A stretch of 5,797 nucleotides of DNA from Candidatus Eiseniibacteriota bacterium. Lineage in GTDB: Bacteria > Joyebacterota > Joyebacteria > Joyebacterales > Joyebacteraceae. The stretch lies in assembly GCA_030639555.1 (NCBI GenBank), contig DAOWCM010000145.1, positions 1 to 5,797 on the forward strand. The letters are read 5' to 3'. Below the pieces are notes generated by a model, which saw only the letters and a program-made list of their open reading frames with translations, searched no databases and was not told the DNA's origin. Below are positions 1 to 5,130 of the stretch, one piece after another; position 1 is the stretch's first letter, and each line of letters starts with the position of its first letter. The translations under genes and the position numbers were made by a program.

Positions 1-1
1 C

Positions 2-808
2 TTCGCGATCGAGTGCAAGACACTGATGACGAAGTCGAAGATCCCATCACTCGACTACGCCATCAATCCCTATCTGGGCTGTGAGCACGGGTGCGCGTAC
101 TGCTACGCGACCTTCATGGCCAGGTTCAGCGACATCAAGGATGAGTGGGGCAGCTTCGTCGGGGTCAAAGAGAACGCGCCGGAGGTTCTGCGGAAGGAGA
201 TCCCCCGCAGGAGGCCCGGCGTCGTCAGCTTCGGGACGGTCTGCGACGCCTACCAGCCGGTGGAGGAGCGGTACGGCATCACAAGGTCGTGTCTTGAAGC
301 GTTCATCGGTGCGGACGGATTCGAGGTCGGCGTGCTCACCAAGTCCGACCTCGTGCTCCGGGACGTCGACGTGCTATCGAAACTACCGAGCGCGGATGTG
401 GGATTCAGCATCACGTGTCTCGACCGCGGACTCGCAGTCGCGTTCGAGCCCGGCGCGCCATCCCCGTCGAGGAGGCTCGCGGCGATGCGGGAGCTCTCGC
501 AGGAGGGCATCCCCGTGTGGGGGTTCTTCGGGCCGGTGCTGCCCACGTTCACCGACACTGAGGAGGAGATCGCTGAGATGCTCAGAGCAATGGCGGAGGC
601 GGGCGCGGTGCGGGTGCTCGTCGACGCGATGAATCTCTACCCGAAGGTGCAGAACAGCGTGCGTGCCCTCATCGCCGGGGTATTTCCAGACAGGCTGGAG
701 GCATTTGACACGGTGCGGCGTGATCCTGCGGCTTACGCTTCCGCGCTCTCAGAGCGGGTGGCGACCGCCGCGCGCTGTGTCGATCTTAAGGTCGATGTGT
801 GCTTCTAG
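2..808 (+). CDS. SplB-like (SPL family) radical SAM protein, 5' end outside window
   Basis: The visible protein carries the radical SAM cluster motif CEHGCAYC (CX3CX2C). Counting from the in-frame ATG at 26, the three cysteines are residues 19, 23 and 26; they would bind a [4Fe-4S] cluster that cleaves S-adenosylmethionine. The preceding DYAINPYLGC, and the later GTVCDAYQPVE, TKSDLVLRD, EPGAPSP and GPVLPTFTD segments, match the COG1533/SplB-like layout. The frame stays open to the left edge and reads FAIECKTL before the ATG. This fits the family's usual block just before the cysteine motif, and the ATG has no Shine-Dalgarno, so I infer the real start is upstream of base 1. The protein has 260 residues from the ATG, somewhat short for the family. 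The first enzyme described in the family repairs spore photoproduct, but most COG1533 members have no known substrate and nothing here supports spore DNA repair. A terminator-like hairpin follows 32 bp after the stop. Family is confident; function is unknown. Confidence 0.88.
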   Translation, partial: FAIECKTLMTKSKIPSLDYAINPYLGCEHGCAYCYATFMARFSDIKDEWGSFVGVKENAPEVLRKEIPRRRPGVVSFGTVCDAYQPVEERYGITRSCLEAFIGADGFEVGVLTKSDLVLRDVDVLSKLPSADVGFSITCLDRGLAVAFEPGAPSPSRRLAAMRELSQEGIPVWGFFGPVLPTFTDTEEEIAEMLRAMAEAGAVRVLVDAMNLYPKVQNSVRALIAGVFPDRLEAFDTVRRDPAAYASALSERVATAARCVDLKVDVCF

Positions 809-839
809 TGGCCTTTCTGTCGTGACTGTGGTTCACTGT

Positions 840-874
840 ATGTGCGCGGGCTGAACGCGGCCCGTGCGCGTTTT
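840..874 (+). terminator. Rho-independent terminator after the radical SAM gene
   Basis: Bases 840-851 can pair with 860-871 in a 12-bp stem that includes three G-U wobbles, around an 8-base loop (852-859). The core is CGGGC with GCCCG. A run of four T follows at 871-874. It lies 32 bp after the stop at 808, as expected for an intrinsic terminator ending this transcript. It also covers an in-frame GTG at 842 that would otherwise extend the sigma factor gene, which argues against that start. The T-run is short, so efficiency is uncertain. Confidence 0.55.
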
Positions 875-875
875 C

Positions 876-943
876 ACGTGGACGAATACGTGGCGCCCTT
901 CCTTGTATCTATCTCTGGACGGCGTCGTCTTGGGGGAGTCTTG
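876..943 (+). other. Upstream region of the sigma operon, no convincing promoter
   Basis: Between the terminator hairpin and the sigma factor start I see a direct repeat ACGTGG at 876-881 and 888-893 (12-bp period, about one helical turn). I also see a pyrimidine-rich AT-containing patch around 899-915. No good sigma70 -35/-10 pair is visible, and there is no clear ECF-type GAAC ... CGTC pair at normal spacing. The promoter for the operon must be near here if the hairpin at 840-874 terminates, but I cannot place it. Confidence 0.3.
932..938 (+). promoter_or_regulatory. Shine-Dalgarno that sets the sigma factor start at 944
   Basis: The G-rich stretch GGGGGAG lies 5 bases before ATG 944. A TTG at 941 is in the same frame but too close to this site. 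The alternative GTG at 842 has no such site and sits in a hairpin. This supports 944 as the start. Confidence 0.65.
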
Positions 944-1591
944 ATGGTGCGCGATGTCGGGCAAGCCTTGCAGGCAGGGCATGAGACAGGCGATGCCGAG
1001 CTTGCTTCGAAGGCCAAGGGTGGGAACATTGACGCGTTCGGCGAATTGGTCGAGCGCTATAAGGAGAGGGCCTACATGATCGCCCTCGGATTCGTCGGCA
1101 ATCCCGACGACGCGATGGACCTGTCGCAGGAGGCCTTCGTGAAGGCGTTCAAGGCGATGCGTACGTTCAGAGACGGCTGTGATTTCTATCCGTGGTTCTA
1201 CGCCGTTCTCAGGAACACGTGCTTCAACTTCCTTCGCAGGAGGAAGACCAGGAAAGAGAGTTCGCTCGACGCGGCACGGGAGTACGGGTTCGACGTCGTT
1301 GACGGCGCACCGGGCCCATCAGCGGCCCTCGAACTCAAGGAGATGAGGGCTCTCGTGCGCGCGGAGATCGACAATCTGGCGCCGGTCCACAAAGAGATCC
1401 TGCTGCTCAGGCACTACGAGCTGCTCTCCTACAAAGAGATGGCGGGAGTGCTCGGGTGCCCCATCGGAACCGTGATGTCGAGGCTCTACGCGGCGCGCCA
1501 GGCGCTGAAGGCCAGGCTCACACGATACATGACCGAGGGCGGCGGCTCGGCGCTCGGGGACGATGTCCGTGACGGGCGGGGAGGACGATGA
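944..1591 (+). CDS. ECF-type RNA polymerase sigma factor
   Basis: This 215-residue protein has the two-domain ECF sigma layout. Region 2 lies at about residues 18-100: DAFGELVERY, then DDAMDLSQEAFVKAFKAM, then FYPWFYAVLRNTCFNFLRRR. This is the core-RNAP and -10 binding part. Region 4 lies at about 136-192, with the helix-turn-helix LSYKEMAGVLGCPIGTVMSR that reads the -35 element. A variable linker (about 101-135) joins them, and there is no region 1 or 3. The length is normal for the family, with about 20 extra glycine-rich residues at the C-terminus. The frame is open upstream to a GTG at 842, but that reading adds 34 residues unlike any sigma region and starts in a terminator hairpin. The gene overlaps the anti-sigma gene, so the two should be made in a fixed ratio. 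It would direct RNA polymerase to a small regulon; the inducing signal cannot be read from the sequence. Confidence 0.93.
   Translation: MVRDVGQALQAGHETGDAELASKAKGGNIDAFGELVERYKERAYMIALGFVGNPDDAMDLSQEAFVKAFKAMRTFRDGCDFYPWFYAVLRNTCFNFLRRRKTRKESSLDAAREYGFDVVDGAPGPSAALELKEMRALVRAEIDNLAPVHKEILLLRHYELLSYKEMAGVLGCPIGTVMSRLYAARQALKARLTRYMTEGGGSALGDDVRDGRGGR
1578..1584 (+). promoter_or_regulatory. Shine-Dalgarno for the anti-sigma gene
   Basis: GGGGAGG inside the end of the sigma gene is 3 bases from ATG 1588 but 6 bases from ATG 1591. The two ATGs are consecutive codons in the same frame, so spacing favours 1591. Either start overlaps the sigma stop codon (1589-1591), indicating translational coupling. 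Confidence 0.7.
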
Positions 1592-2025
1592 TGGCGTGCG
1601 GACGATTCAAAGAGCTGATGATGGCCAGCCTCGACGGGGAGATCAGCGCGGAGGATCGCGCCGAGCTCGAGTCGCATCTGGCCGAGTGCGCCGACTGTAG
1701 ACGCGAGTTTGACGAACACACAACGCTCTCGGAGCTCGTCGGCGAGATCGAACTGACAAAGCCGTCTCAGGAGGACATGATGAAGTACTGGCCGAGTGTC
1801 TACGCGAAGATCGAGCGCGGCGCGGGCTGGGGGCTCGTTGTCATAGGGGCGCTGATCTGGGTTGCCTACGGGATCTACCTCTTCATCACCGACCCGACCA
1901 TCGGGAGTATGACCAAGTTCCTGATCGCGCTGCCCGTGGTCGGCGTGTTGATGCTGCTCATCAGCGTCATCCGCGAGAGAAACAACGTGAGCAGGAGCGA
2001 ACGATACAAGGAGGTCGAGCGATGA
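1591..2025 (+). CDS. Membrane anti-sigma factor with ZAS (zf-HC2) zinc site
   Basis: The 144-residue product (one more if ATG 1588 is used) begins with a zinc-binding anti-sigma fold. Cys3 is followed by His29, Cys33 and Cys36 in the HLAECADC motif, the HX3CX2C signature of ZAS domains that clamp an ECF sigma factor in the cytoplasm. A polar linker follows to about residue 78. Then come two hydrophobic helices: about 82-100 (LVVIGALIWVAYGIYLFIT) and about 110-127 (FLIALPVVGVLMLLISVI). They are joined by a loop of roughly nine residues, DPTIGSMTK, and end in a charged tail RERNNVSRSERYKEVER. By the positive-inside rule both ends are cytoplasmic. There is almost no extracytoplasmic sensor domain, so a classic site-1/site-2 protease cascade is not obvious; release could be through the membrane helices, a partner, or zinc/thiol redox chemistry. 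It is directly downstream of, and coupled to, its cognate sigma factor. Confidence 0.9.
   Translation: MACGRFKELMMASLDGEISAEDRAELESHLAECADCRREFDEHTTLSELVGEIELTKPSQEDMMKYWPSVYAKIERGAGWGLVVIGALIWVAYGIYLFITDPTIGSMTKFLIALPVVGVLMLLISVIRERNNVSRSERYKEVER
2008..2015 (+). promoter_or_regulatory. Near-perfect Shine-Dalgarno for the YbjQ gene
   Basis: AAGGAGGT matches the anti-Shine-Dalgarno closely and lies 6 bases before ATG 2022, inside the last codons of the anti-sigma gene. It is the strongest ribosome-binding site in the operon. It suggests that the third gene is efficiently translated and not just a weak read-through product. Confidence 0.8.
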
Positions 2026-2342
2026 TCGTCGTGACTAGCGACAGCATTCCCGGAAGGCGCGTGGTGAAAACGCTCGGCCTGGTCAAGGGCAACACCATCC
2101 GGGCGCGCCACGTGGGCAAAGACATTCTGGCAGGTCTCAAAGGGCTTGTTGGCGGAGAGATAGCCGAGTACACAAAGATGGTAGCGGAGTCCCGCGAGCA
2201 GAGCCTCGATCGCCTGGTCGAGGAGGCCGAGGCGCTCGGCGCGAACGCTGTCGTGGCCATCAGGTTCACCACCGCGAGCATGATGCAGGGTGCGGCGGAG
2301 CTTCTGGCCTACGGGACGGCCGTGATCGTCGAGGAGGAATAG
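2022..2342 (+). CDS. YbjQ/UPF0145 family protein
   Basis: This 106-residue protein matches the YbjQ/UPF0145 family from end to end. It has an N-terminal beta strand with TSDSIPGR, a central GLVKGNTIRARHVGKDILAGLKGLVGGEIAEYTKM block, then AESREQSLDRLVEEAEALGANAVVAIRF and a closing AYGTAVIVEE strand. Family members are small soluble proteins of about 100-110 residues that form ring-like oligomers. They carry a 'putative heavy-metal-binding' label, but their role is not established. I see no cysteine or histidine cluster (a single His30) that would support metal binding here. The start overlaps the anti-sigma stop by four bases (ATGA, 2022-2025) with an excellent Shine-Dalgarno, so it belongs to the sigma/anti-sigma operon. 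It may be an effector or third regulator of that switch, which is inference from context only. Confidence 0.9.
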   Translation: MIVVTSDSIPGRRVVKTLGLVKGNTIRARHVGKDILAGLKGLVGGEIAEYTKMVAESREQSLDRLVEEAEALGANAVVAIRFTTASMMQGAAELLAYGTAVIVEEE

Positions 2343-2364
2343 GGGCCGCGGGTGCGACAGGGAG

Positions 2365-2374
2365 CGGAATTCCG
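2365..2374 (+). repeat. 10-bp palindrome CGGAATTCCG
   Basis: This perfect inverted repeat lies 22 bp after the YbjQ stop and about 20 bp upstream of the -35 box at 2393. It has no T-run and is too short for a terminator. It could be a regulator site for the downstream promoter. Chance occurrence is also possible. Confidence 0.3.
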
Positions 2375-2378
2375 AACT

Positions 2379-2391
2379 CACATATAATGTG
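2379..2391 (+). promoter_or_regulatory. Palindrome CACAT-ATA-ATGTG containing TATAAT
   Basis: Perfect 5-bp arms flank a 3-bp centre, ending just before the -35 box at 2393-2398. The repeat contains a consensus TATAAT (2383-2388), but no -35 box is seen 16-18 bp before it. An operator position directly upstream of the promoter fits an activator or repressor, while the embedded TATAAT may instead be a second, -35-independent start site. Confidence 0.35.
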
Positions 2392-2392
2392 C

Positions 2393-2422
2393 TTGACTCA
2401 GTTTCTTGCACTGGAGTAGTAT
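2393..2422 (+). promoter_or_regulatory. Sigma70-type promoter for the lipoprotein gene
   Basis: A -35 box TTGACT (5 of 6 to consensus) at 2393-2398 and a -10 box TAGTAT (4 of 6) at 2417-2422 are separated by 18 bp. Transcription would begin near 2429, leaving a leader of about 127 bases before ATG 2556. The segment is clearly more AT-rich than its surroundings, as promoters in GC-rich genomes often are. The promoter appears to be housekeeping type and not ECF type, so the lipoprotein need not belong to the regulon of the neighbouring sigma factor. Confidence 0.5.
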
Positions 2423-2461
2423 GAAGTTGTAGGGTGGGCCGGACGTGGTCAGCGTGAGCAG

Positions 2462-2474
2462 CAAGCACTGCTTG
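2462..2474 (+). repeat. Palindrome CAAGCA-C-TGCTTG in the leader
   Basis: Perfect 6-bp arms around a single central base lie in the inferred 5' leader of the lipoprotein mRNA, about 35 bases after the predicted start of transcription. At the DNA level this resembles an operator half-site pair. As RNA it makes only a weak four-pair hairpin. The rest of 2343-2555 shows nothing else I can support, and no terminator for the sigma operon. Confidence 0.3.
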
Positions 2475-2540
2475 AGCGGGGCGCAGTCTCCTCTGTGGGG
2501 GCAGTGTCCCGCGATTTCGTTTCGGGTCGGTGGGGCGTTG

Positions 2541-2548
2541 AGGAGAGG
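2541..2548 (+). promoter_or_regulatory. Shine-Dalgarno that fixes the lipoprotein start
   Basis: AGGAGAGG lies 7 bases before ATG 2556. The frame is open upstream to a GTG at 2445 that has no such site. The ATG at 2556 places a signal peptide and lipobox exactly at the N-terminus, so the two lines of evidence agree. Confidence 0.75.
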
Positions 2549-2555
2549 CCGAGCC

Positions 2556-3617
2556 ATGAAGATGTGTGCATGTTTCTTGATCATCACGGTAGCACTGGCA
2601 GGGTGCGAGGGGTCAGACGTCGCCGGGGTCGGCGGGCGGCCGTCGAAACGCCCCGAGGAAGCCACCATGCTGCCGATGTGTCCCTCGCTCTACAGGGTCG
2701 GCGGCACACATGACCCCGCCAGCCCCAACTACAACCCCGGTGTGGCCGATACGGCGCTGATGCACATCCCGCACACATTTGCGTGGAGCGGACGTGACCC
2801 GCACGGTGTCTGCGATCCGCTTCTCTACCGCTATCGCCTGGACGAGGGCGCGTTCTCGGATTGGGCGGCCGACACGACGGTTATTGTCGACGGGCTATCC
2901 GACGGCGGACACCAGCTCATCGCACAGCCTGGATGCCCTGCTGTCCACGGAATCGAGGAGAGCTTCGGCTTCATCGTCAACTTCGACCCTGACAGCGAGA
3001 TCGTTGAGCCCCCGGACGCAAATGGAACGCTGACGGTTGCGGACGGAGATACACTGTGGGTCAGGGTTATCGCGCACGACAGGGAGGAACTCGAGGGCGT
3101 GGGGGGTGGCATCGCTCAGATCGTGATGACGATGGACAACAGCGACACGATGTCGTTCGTTTCCTCTAACGTCGCGGAGTGGTGGTGGAGTTCCGACGCC
3201 GACCCCGGGAGTGGTCACTACATCGAGAGTCGCAACTCACCCCAGGGGGGCAACGCCGCACACCTGATCAAGGCGCGCGCTCAGGACGTTGATGGAAGGT
3301 GGGAGGCGCCGAACAGCGAAGCGACATACATGTTCTGGTACAACTTACCGCCGACTTGCACCATCACCTACCCCGCAGACGGTGACACGCTCGGGAGCGA
3401 CTTCACGGTCCAGTGGGAGGGCACCGATCCGGACGGAGACGTCGTGCAGTTCCAGTACGTCCTCGACCCGTGGCTCCACGCGTACGAACTCACGGAGGCC
3501 AGCGAGATGCTCTACGAGGACATCGAGCCCGGCCTGCACGAGTTCCGTATCAGGGCTCAGGACGGGTCCGGATGCTGGGGGATCTCGTGGCAGATCATCA
3601 CGTTCTACGTGGAGTGA
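2556..3617 (+). CDS. Secreted lipoprotein with Ig/FN3-like repeats, function unknown
   Basis: The 353-residue protein starts with a short lipoprotein signal: hydrophobic core CFLIITVALAG and lipobox LAGC, with Cys17 as the lipidated residue. Glu18 follows, and there is no Asp retention signal of the enterobacterial type. A short polar spacer leads to three beta-rich modules. Module 1 (about 72-144) has FAWSGRDPHG ... YRYRLDEG ... GLSDGGHQL. Module 2 (about 145-264) has a tryptophan triplet at 209-211 and ends AAHLIKARAQDVDG. Module 3 (about 265-353) has VQWEGTDPDGDVVQFQYVLD and GLHEFRIRAQDGSG. Modules 1 and 3 share the W-x-G-x-DP-x-G and Y-x-LD landmarks, so they look like diverged copies of one fold. 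Acidic D-x-D/DPDG loops may bind calcium. No catalytic motif is seen. It is probably surface or periplasmic, perhaps for binding or adhesion. It appears monocistronic, with its own promoter upstream and a terminator downstream. Confidence 0.8.
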   Translation: MKMCACFLIITVALAGCEGSDVAGVGGRPSKRPEEATMLPMCPSLYRVGGTHDPASPNYNPGVADTALMHIPHTFAWSGRDPHGVCDPLLYRYRLDEGAFSDWAADTTVIVDGLSDGGHQLIAQPGCPAVHGIEESFGFIVNFDPDSEIVEPPDANGTLTVADGDTLWVRVIAHDREELEGVGGGIAQIVMTMDNSDTMSFVSSNVAEWWWSSDADPGSGHYIESRNSPQGGNAAHLIKARAQDVDGRWEAPNSEATYMFWYNLPPTCTITYPADGDTLGSDFTVQWEGTDPDGDVVQFQYVLDPWLHAYELTEASEMLYEDIEPGLHEFRIRAQDGSGCWGISWQIITFYVE

Positions 3618-3630
3618 CTTACCAGGCGAG

Positions 3631-3656
3631 GACGCACCGGCCATTCGAGGTGCGTC
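3631..3656 (+). repeat. Hairpin GACGCACC/GGTGCGTC in the convergent intergenic region
   Basis: A perfect 8-bp stem (3631-3638 with 3649-3656) surrounds a 10-base loop, 13 bp after the lipoprotein stop. Neither side has a T-run, so it is not a classic intrinsic terminator. It may stabilise the 3' end of the mRNA or back up the next hairpin. Confidence 0.45.
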
Positions 3657-3680
3657 GGAACGGCAGGCACTAGCCAAGGA

Positions 3681-3715
3681 AAGCGGCGGTACGGTGAGAG
3701 ACCGAGCCGCCGCTT
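3681..3715. terminator. Likely bidirectional terminator between convergent genes
   Basis: A perfect 9-bp stem AAGCGGCGG/CCGCCGCTT (3681-3689 with 3707-3715) encloses a second 4-bp stem, CGGT/ACCG (3692-3695 with 3701-3704), with a GAGAG loop. Reading right, the stem ends in CTT and is followed by CAGTTTCG. Reading left, it ends in CTT followed by TCCTTGG. Both directions thus have weak T-rich tails. Placement between the stop codons of two convergent genes (3617 and 3732) fits a shared terminator. Confidence 0.6.
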
Positions 3716-3731
3716 CAGTTTCGACCCACCG

Positions 3732-5057
3732 CTAGTGGTCACAAACGTTCTGGCCGGCCACCAGGGTGCCGTCGAGATAGGACTGCACGATCTCCTTCGG
3801 GTCGGTACTGGCCGCACCGACCATGACCTCGACACCTGCCTGACTGAACAGCTCCTGGGCTCTGCTGCCCATTCCACCGGCTATCACCATGTTCACGCCG
3901 CGTTCGTTGAGCCACGCGGGAAGAAGGCCGGGCTGGTGTGGTGGCGCCTCAAGGACTTCCACCACTTCGGCTTCCACTGCTGTCCCTCCGGATGTCTCCT
4001 TCGGCGAGAATATGACGAACTCCTCGCAGTGCCCGAAGTGTGCGGAGAGTTTTCCGCCGGTGACCGGCACGGCTATCTTCCGTCCCTCGCCAGCCTGCGT
4101 GCTCGCCGTGCTCGGGTCCGGCGCCGCTCCTGCCTGGCGCGCGGTAGGTTCTGAGTGCATCTCCGCCTCCTTGTTGGATCCACCCTCGATGTTGGCGATG
4201 AGCTTGGCGACTGCCGCGGCGAACGCTGTCGCGCCGGGGGTTCCGCCCGCAAGGAACGGGCCGAGGGACCCCGCGTCGCATGCCTTCACGAGCTCCGGGT
4301 CTATCGGTATGCTGCCCAGAAATGGGACGCCCATATCCTCTGCCATCGAGGCTCCGCCTCCGGAGCCGAACACGTCGACCTTCGTCCCGCAGCTGGGGCA
4401 CACGAAACCGCTCATGTTCTCTATGACGCCCAATATAGGAAGGTGGAGCTGTCTCGAGAACCCTATCGACCGCCGGACGTCGTTCGTGGACAGGGCCTGT
4501 GGTGTCGTCACTATGAGGGCGCCGTCCACTCCCTTGATGAGCTGTGCCACCGACAGCGGCTCGTCCCCGGTTCCAGGGGGACTGTCGACGATCAGGTAGT
4601 CGAGATCTCCCCACTCCACGTCGCGCAGGAACTGCTTGATTACCCCGTACTTCAGCGGGCCCCTCCATATCACTGCTTCGTCGCGGCCCTGGAGAAGCAA
4701 CCCCATCGACATCACGCCGACGCCGGTTGACGAGACGACCGGGTGAATCGATCCCCCCGTGCCGACCACACGCTCTCCCTCCACTCCGAGCAGTCGTGGA
4801 ATGCTCGGACCGTGGATGTCGATGTCGAGCACGGCCACGCGCTTACCGCGCTTGGCCAGATCGACAGCGAGGCCGGCGGCCACGGAACTCTTCCCCACAC
4901 CACCCTTCCCCGAGAGGACAAGAATCTTGTGCTTGATGTGTGAGAGCTTCCGGTTCAGCTCCTCGTCCTCGGCCGGCTGGTGCTTCGCCGTCGCCTCGGC
5001 CTCGACTCCCGCGTCGGGTGTCGCCTTCACATTTCTCCTGTCGTCACTTCCTCCCAT
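3732..5057 (-). CDS. Mrp/NBP35 Fe-S carrier ATPase fused to a NifX-like domain (MrpORP type)
   Basis: This 441-residue fusion begins with an Mrp/ApbC/NBP35 ATPase (about residues 38-293). It has the deviant Walker A GKGGVGKSS (50-58, signature Lys51), IDIHGPSIPRLLG (79-91), the switch region LIVDSPPGTGD (155-165) and the conserved CPSC pair (Cys220, Cys223) that bridges a [4Fe-4S] cluster between subunits. A low-complexity linker (about 294-325) leads to a dinitrogenase iron-molybdenum cofactor/NifX-type domain (326-441). That domain carries GRKIAVPV, HFGHCEEF (His340, His343, Cys344) and a C-terminal NVCDH. The same architecture is called MrpORP in sulfate reducers and other anaerobes, where it is linked to Fe-S or Mo/Cu cluster handling. 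The N-terminal extension (1-38) has no cysteines. ATG 5057 has AGGAGG five bases upstream. It lies 64 bp downstream of the MinD-ferredoxin gene on the same strand, so the two probably form an operon. Likely role: cytoplasmic assembly or transfer of metal-sulfur clusters. Confidence 0.92.
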   Translation of the reverse strand: MGGSDDRRNVKATPDAGVEAEATAKHQPAEDEELNRKLSHIKHKILVLSGKGGVGKSSVAAGLAVDLAKRGKRVAVLDIDIHGPSIPRLLGVEGERVVGTGGSIHPVVSSTGVGVMSMGLLLQGRDEAVIWRGPLKYGVIKQFLRDVEWGDLDYLIVDSPPGTGDEPLSVAQLIKGVDGALIVTTPQALSTNDVRRSIGFSRQLHLPILGVIENMSGFVCPSCGTKVDVFGSGGGASMAEDMGVPFLGSIPIDPELVKACDAGSLGPFLAGGTPGATAFAAAVAKLIANIEGGSNKEAEMHSEPTARQAGAAPDPSTASTQAGEGRKIAVPVTGGKLSAHFGHCEEFVIFSPKETSGGTAVEAEVVEVLEAPPHQPGLLPAWLNERGVNMVIAGGMGSRAQELFSQAGVEVMVGAASTDPKEIVQSYLDGTLVAGQNVCDH

Positions 5058-5062
5058 GCGGT

Positions 5063-5068
5063 CCTCCT
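5063..5068 (-). promoter_or_regulatory. Shine-Dalgarno for the Mrp fusion gene
   Basis: The minus-strand AGGAGG is five bases before ATG 5057. It fixes the start and gives a cysteine-free N-terminal extension, not a mis-called start that drops a cysteine motif. No clear promoter lies in the 64-bp gap to the upstream gene. Confidence 0.75.
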
Positions 5069-5110
5069 GTTGGGGCGTTAGCCCATGTCTGCCCGCGCTG
5101 CTCGATTCAC

Positions 5111-5130
5111 GGACCTCTGCATCAGAGGCC
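5111..5130 (-). repeat. Small hairpin over the stop codon of the MinD-ferredoxin gene
   Basis: On the minus strand, CCTCTG and CAGAGG pair perfectly (5128-5123 with 5119-5114) around a 3-base loop. Two further G-C pairs form if one base bulges. The hairpin straddles the TGA stop (5124-5122). No T-run follows, so it is not a terminator; it might affect mRNA processing or coupling to the downstream gene, or be chance. Confidence 0.3.

Noticed and set aside
852..927. ECF-type autoregulatory promoter (GAAC ... CGTC) before the sigma gene
   Set aside because: A GAAC at 853-856 exists, but no CGTC-like -10 box follows at 16-17 bp; it also falls in the terminator loop.
842..943. N-terminal extension of the sigma factor from GTG 842
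   Set aside because: No Shine-Dalgarno, the start lies inside a terminator-like hairpin, and the added residues do not resemble sigma region 2. ATG 944 with GGGGGAG is better.
2383..2388. Perfect TATAAT as the main promoter -10 box
   Set aside because: No -35 box lies 16-18 bp upstream; the best GACA-containing hexamer is about 23 bp away. The pair at 2393/2417 is better.
1875..2468. Long minus-strand open frame (197 codons) opposite the anti-sigma and YbjQ genes
   Set aside because: It overlaps two well-supported genes, has no recognisable domain or Shine-Dalgarno, and fits a GC-rich antisense shadow.
2445..2555. Lipoprotein start at GTG 2445
   Set aside because: It would bury the signal peptide and lipobox 37 residues into the protein and lacks a ribosome-binding site.
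3889..4599. Plus-strand open frames opposite the Mrp fusion gene, including a 236-codon one
   Set aside because: They are antisense to a protein with intact family motifs from end to end, and their translations are low-complexity and unlike known families.
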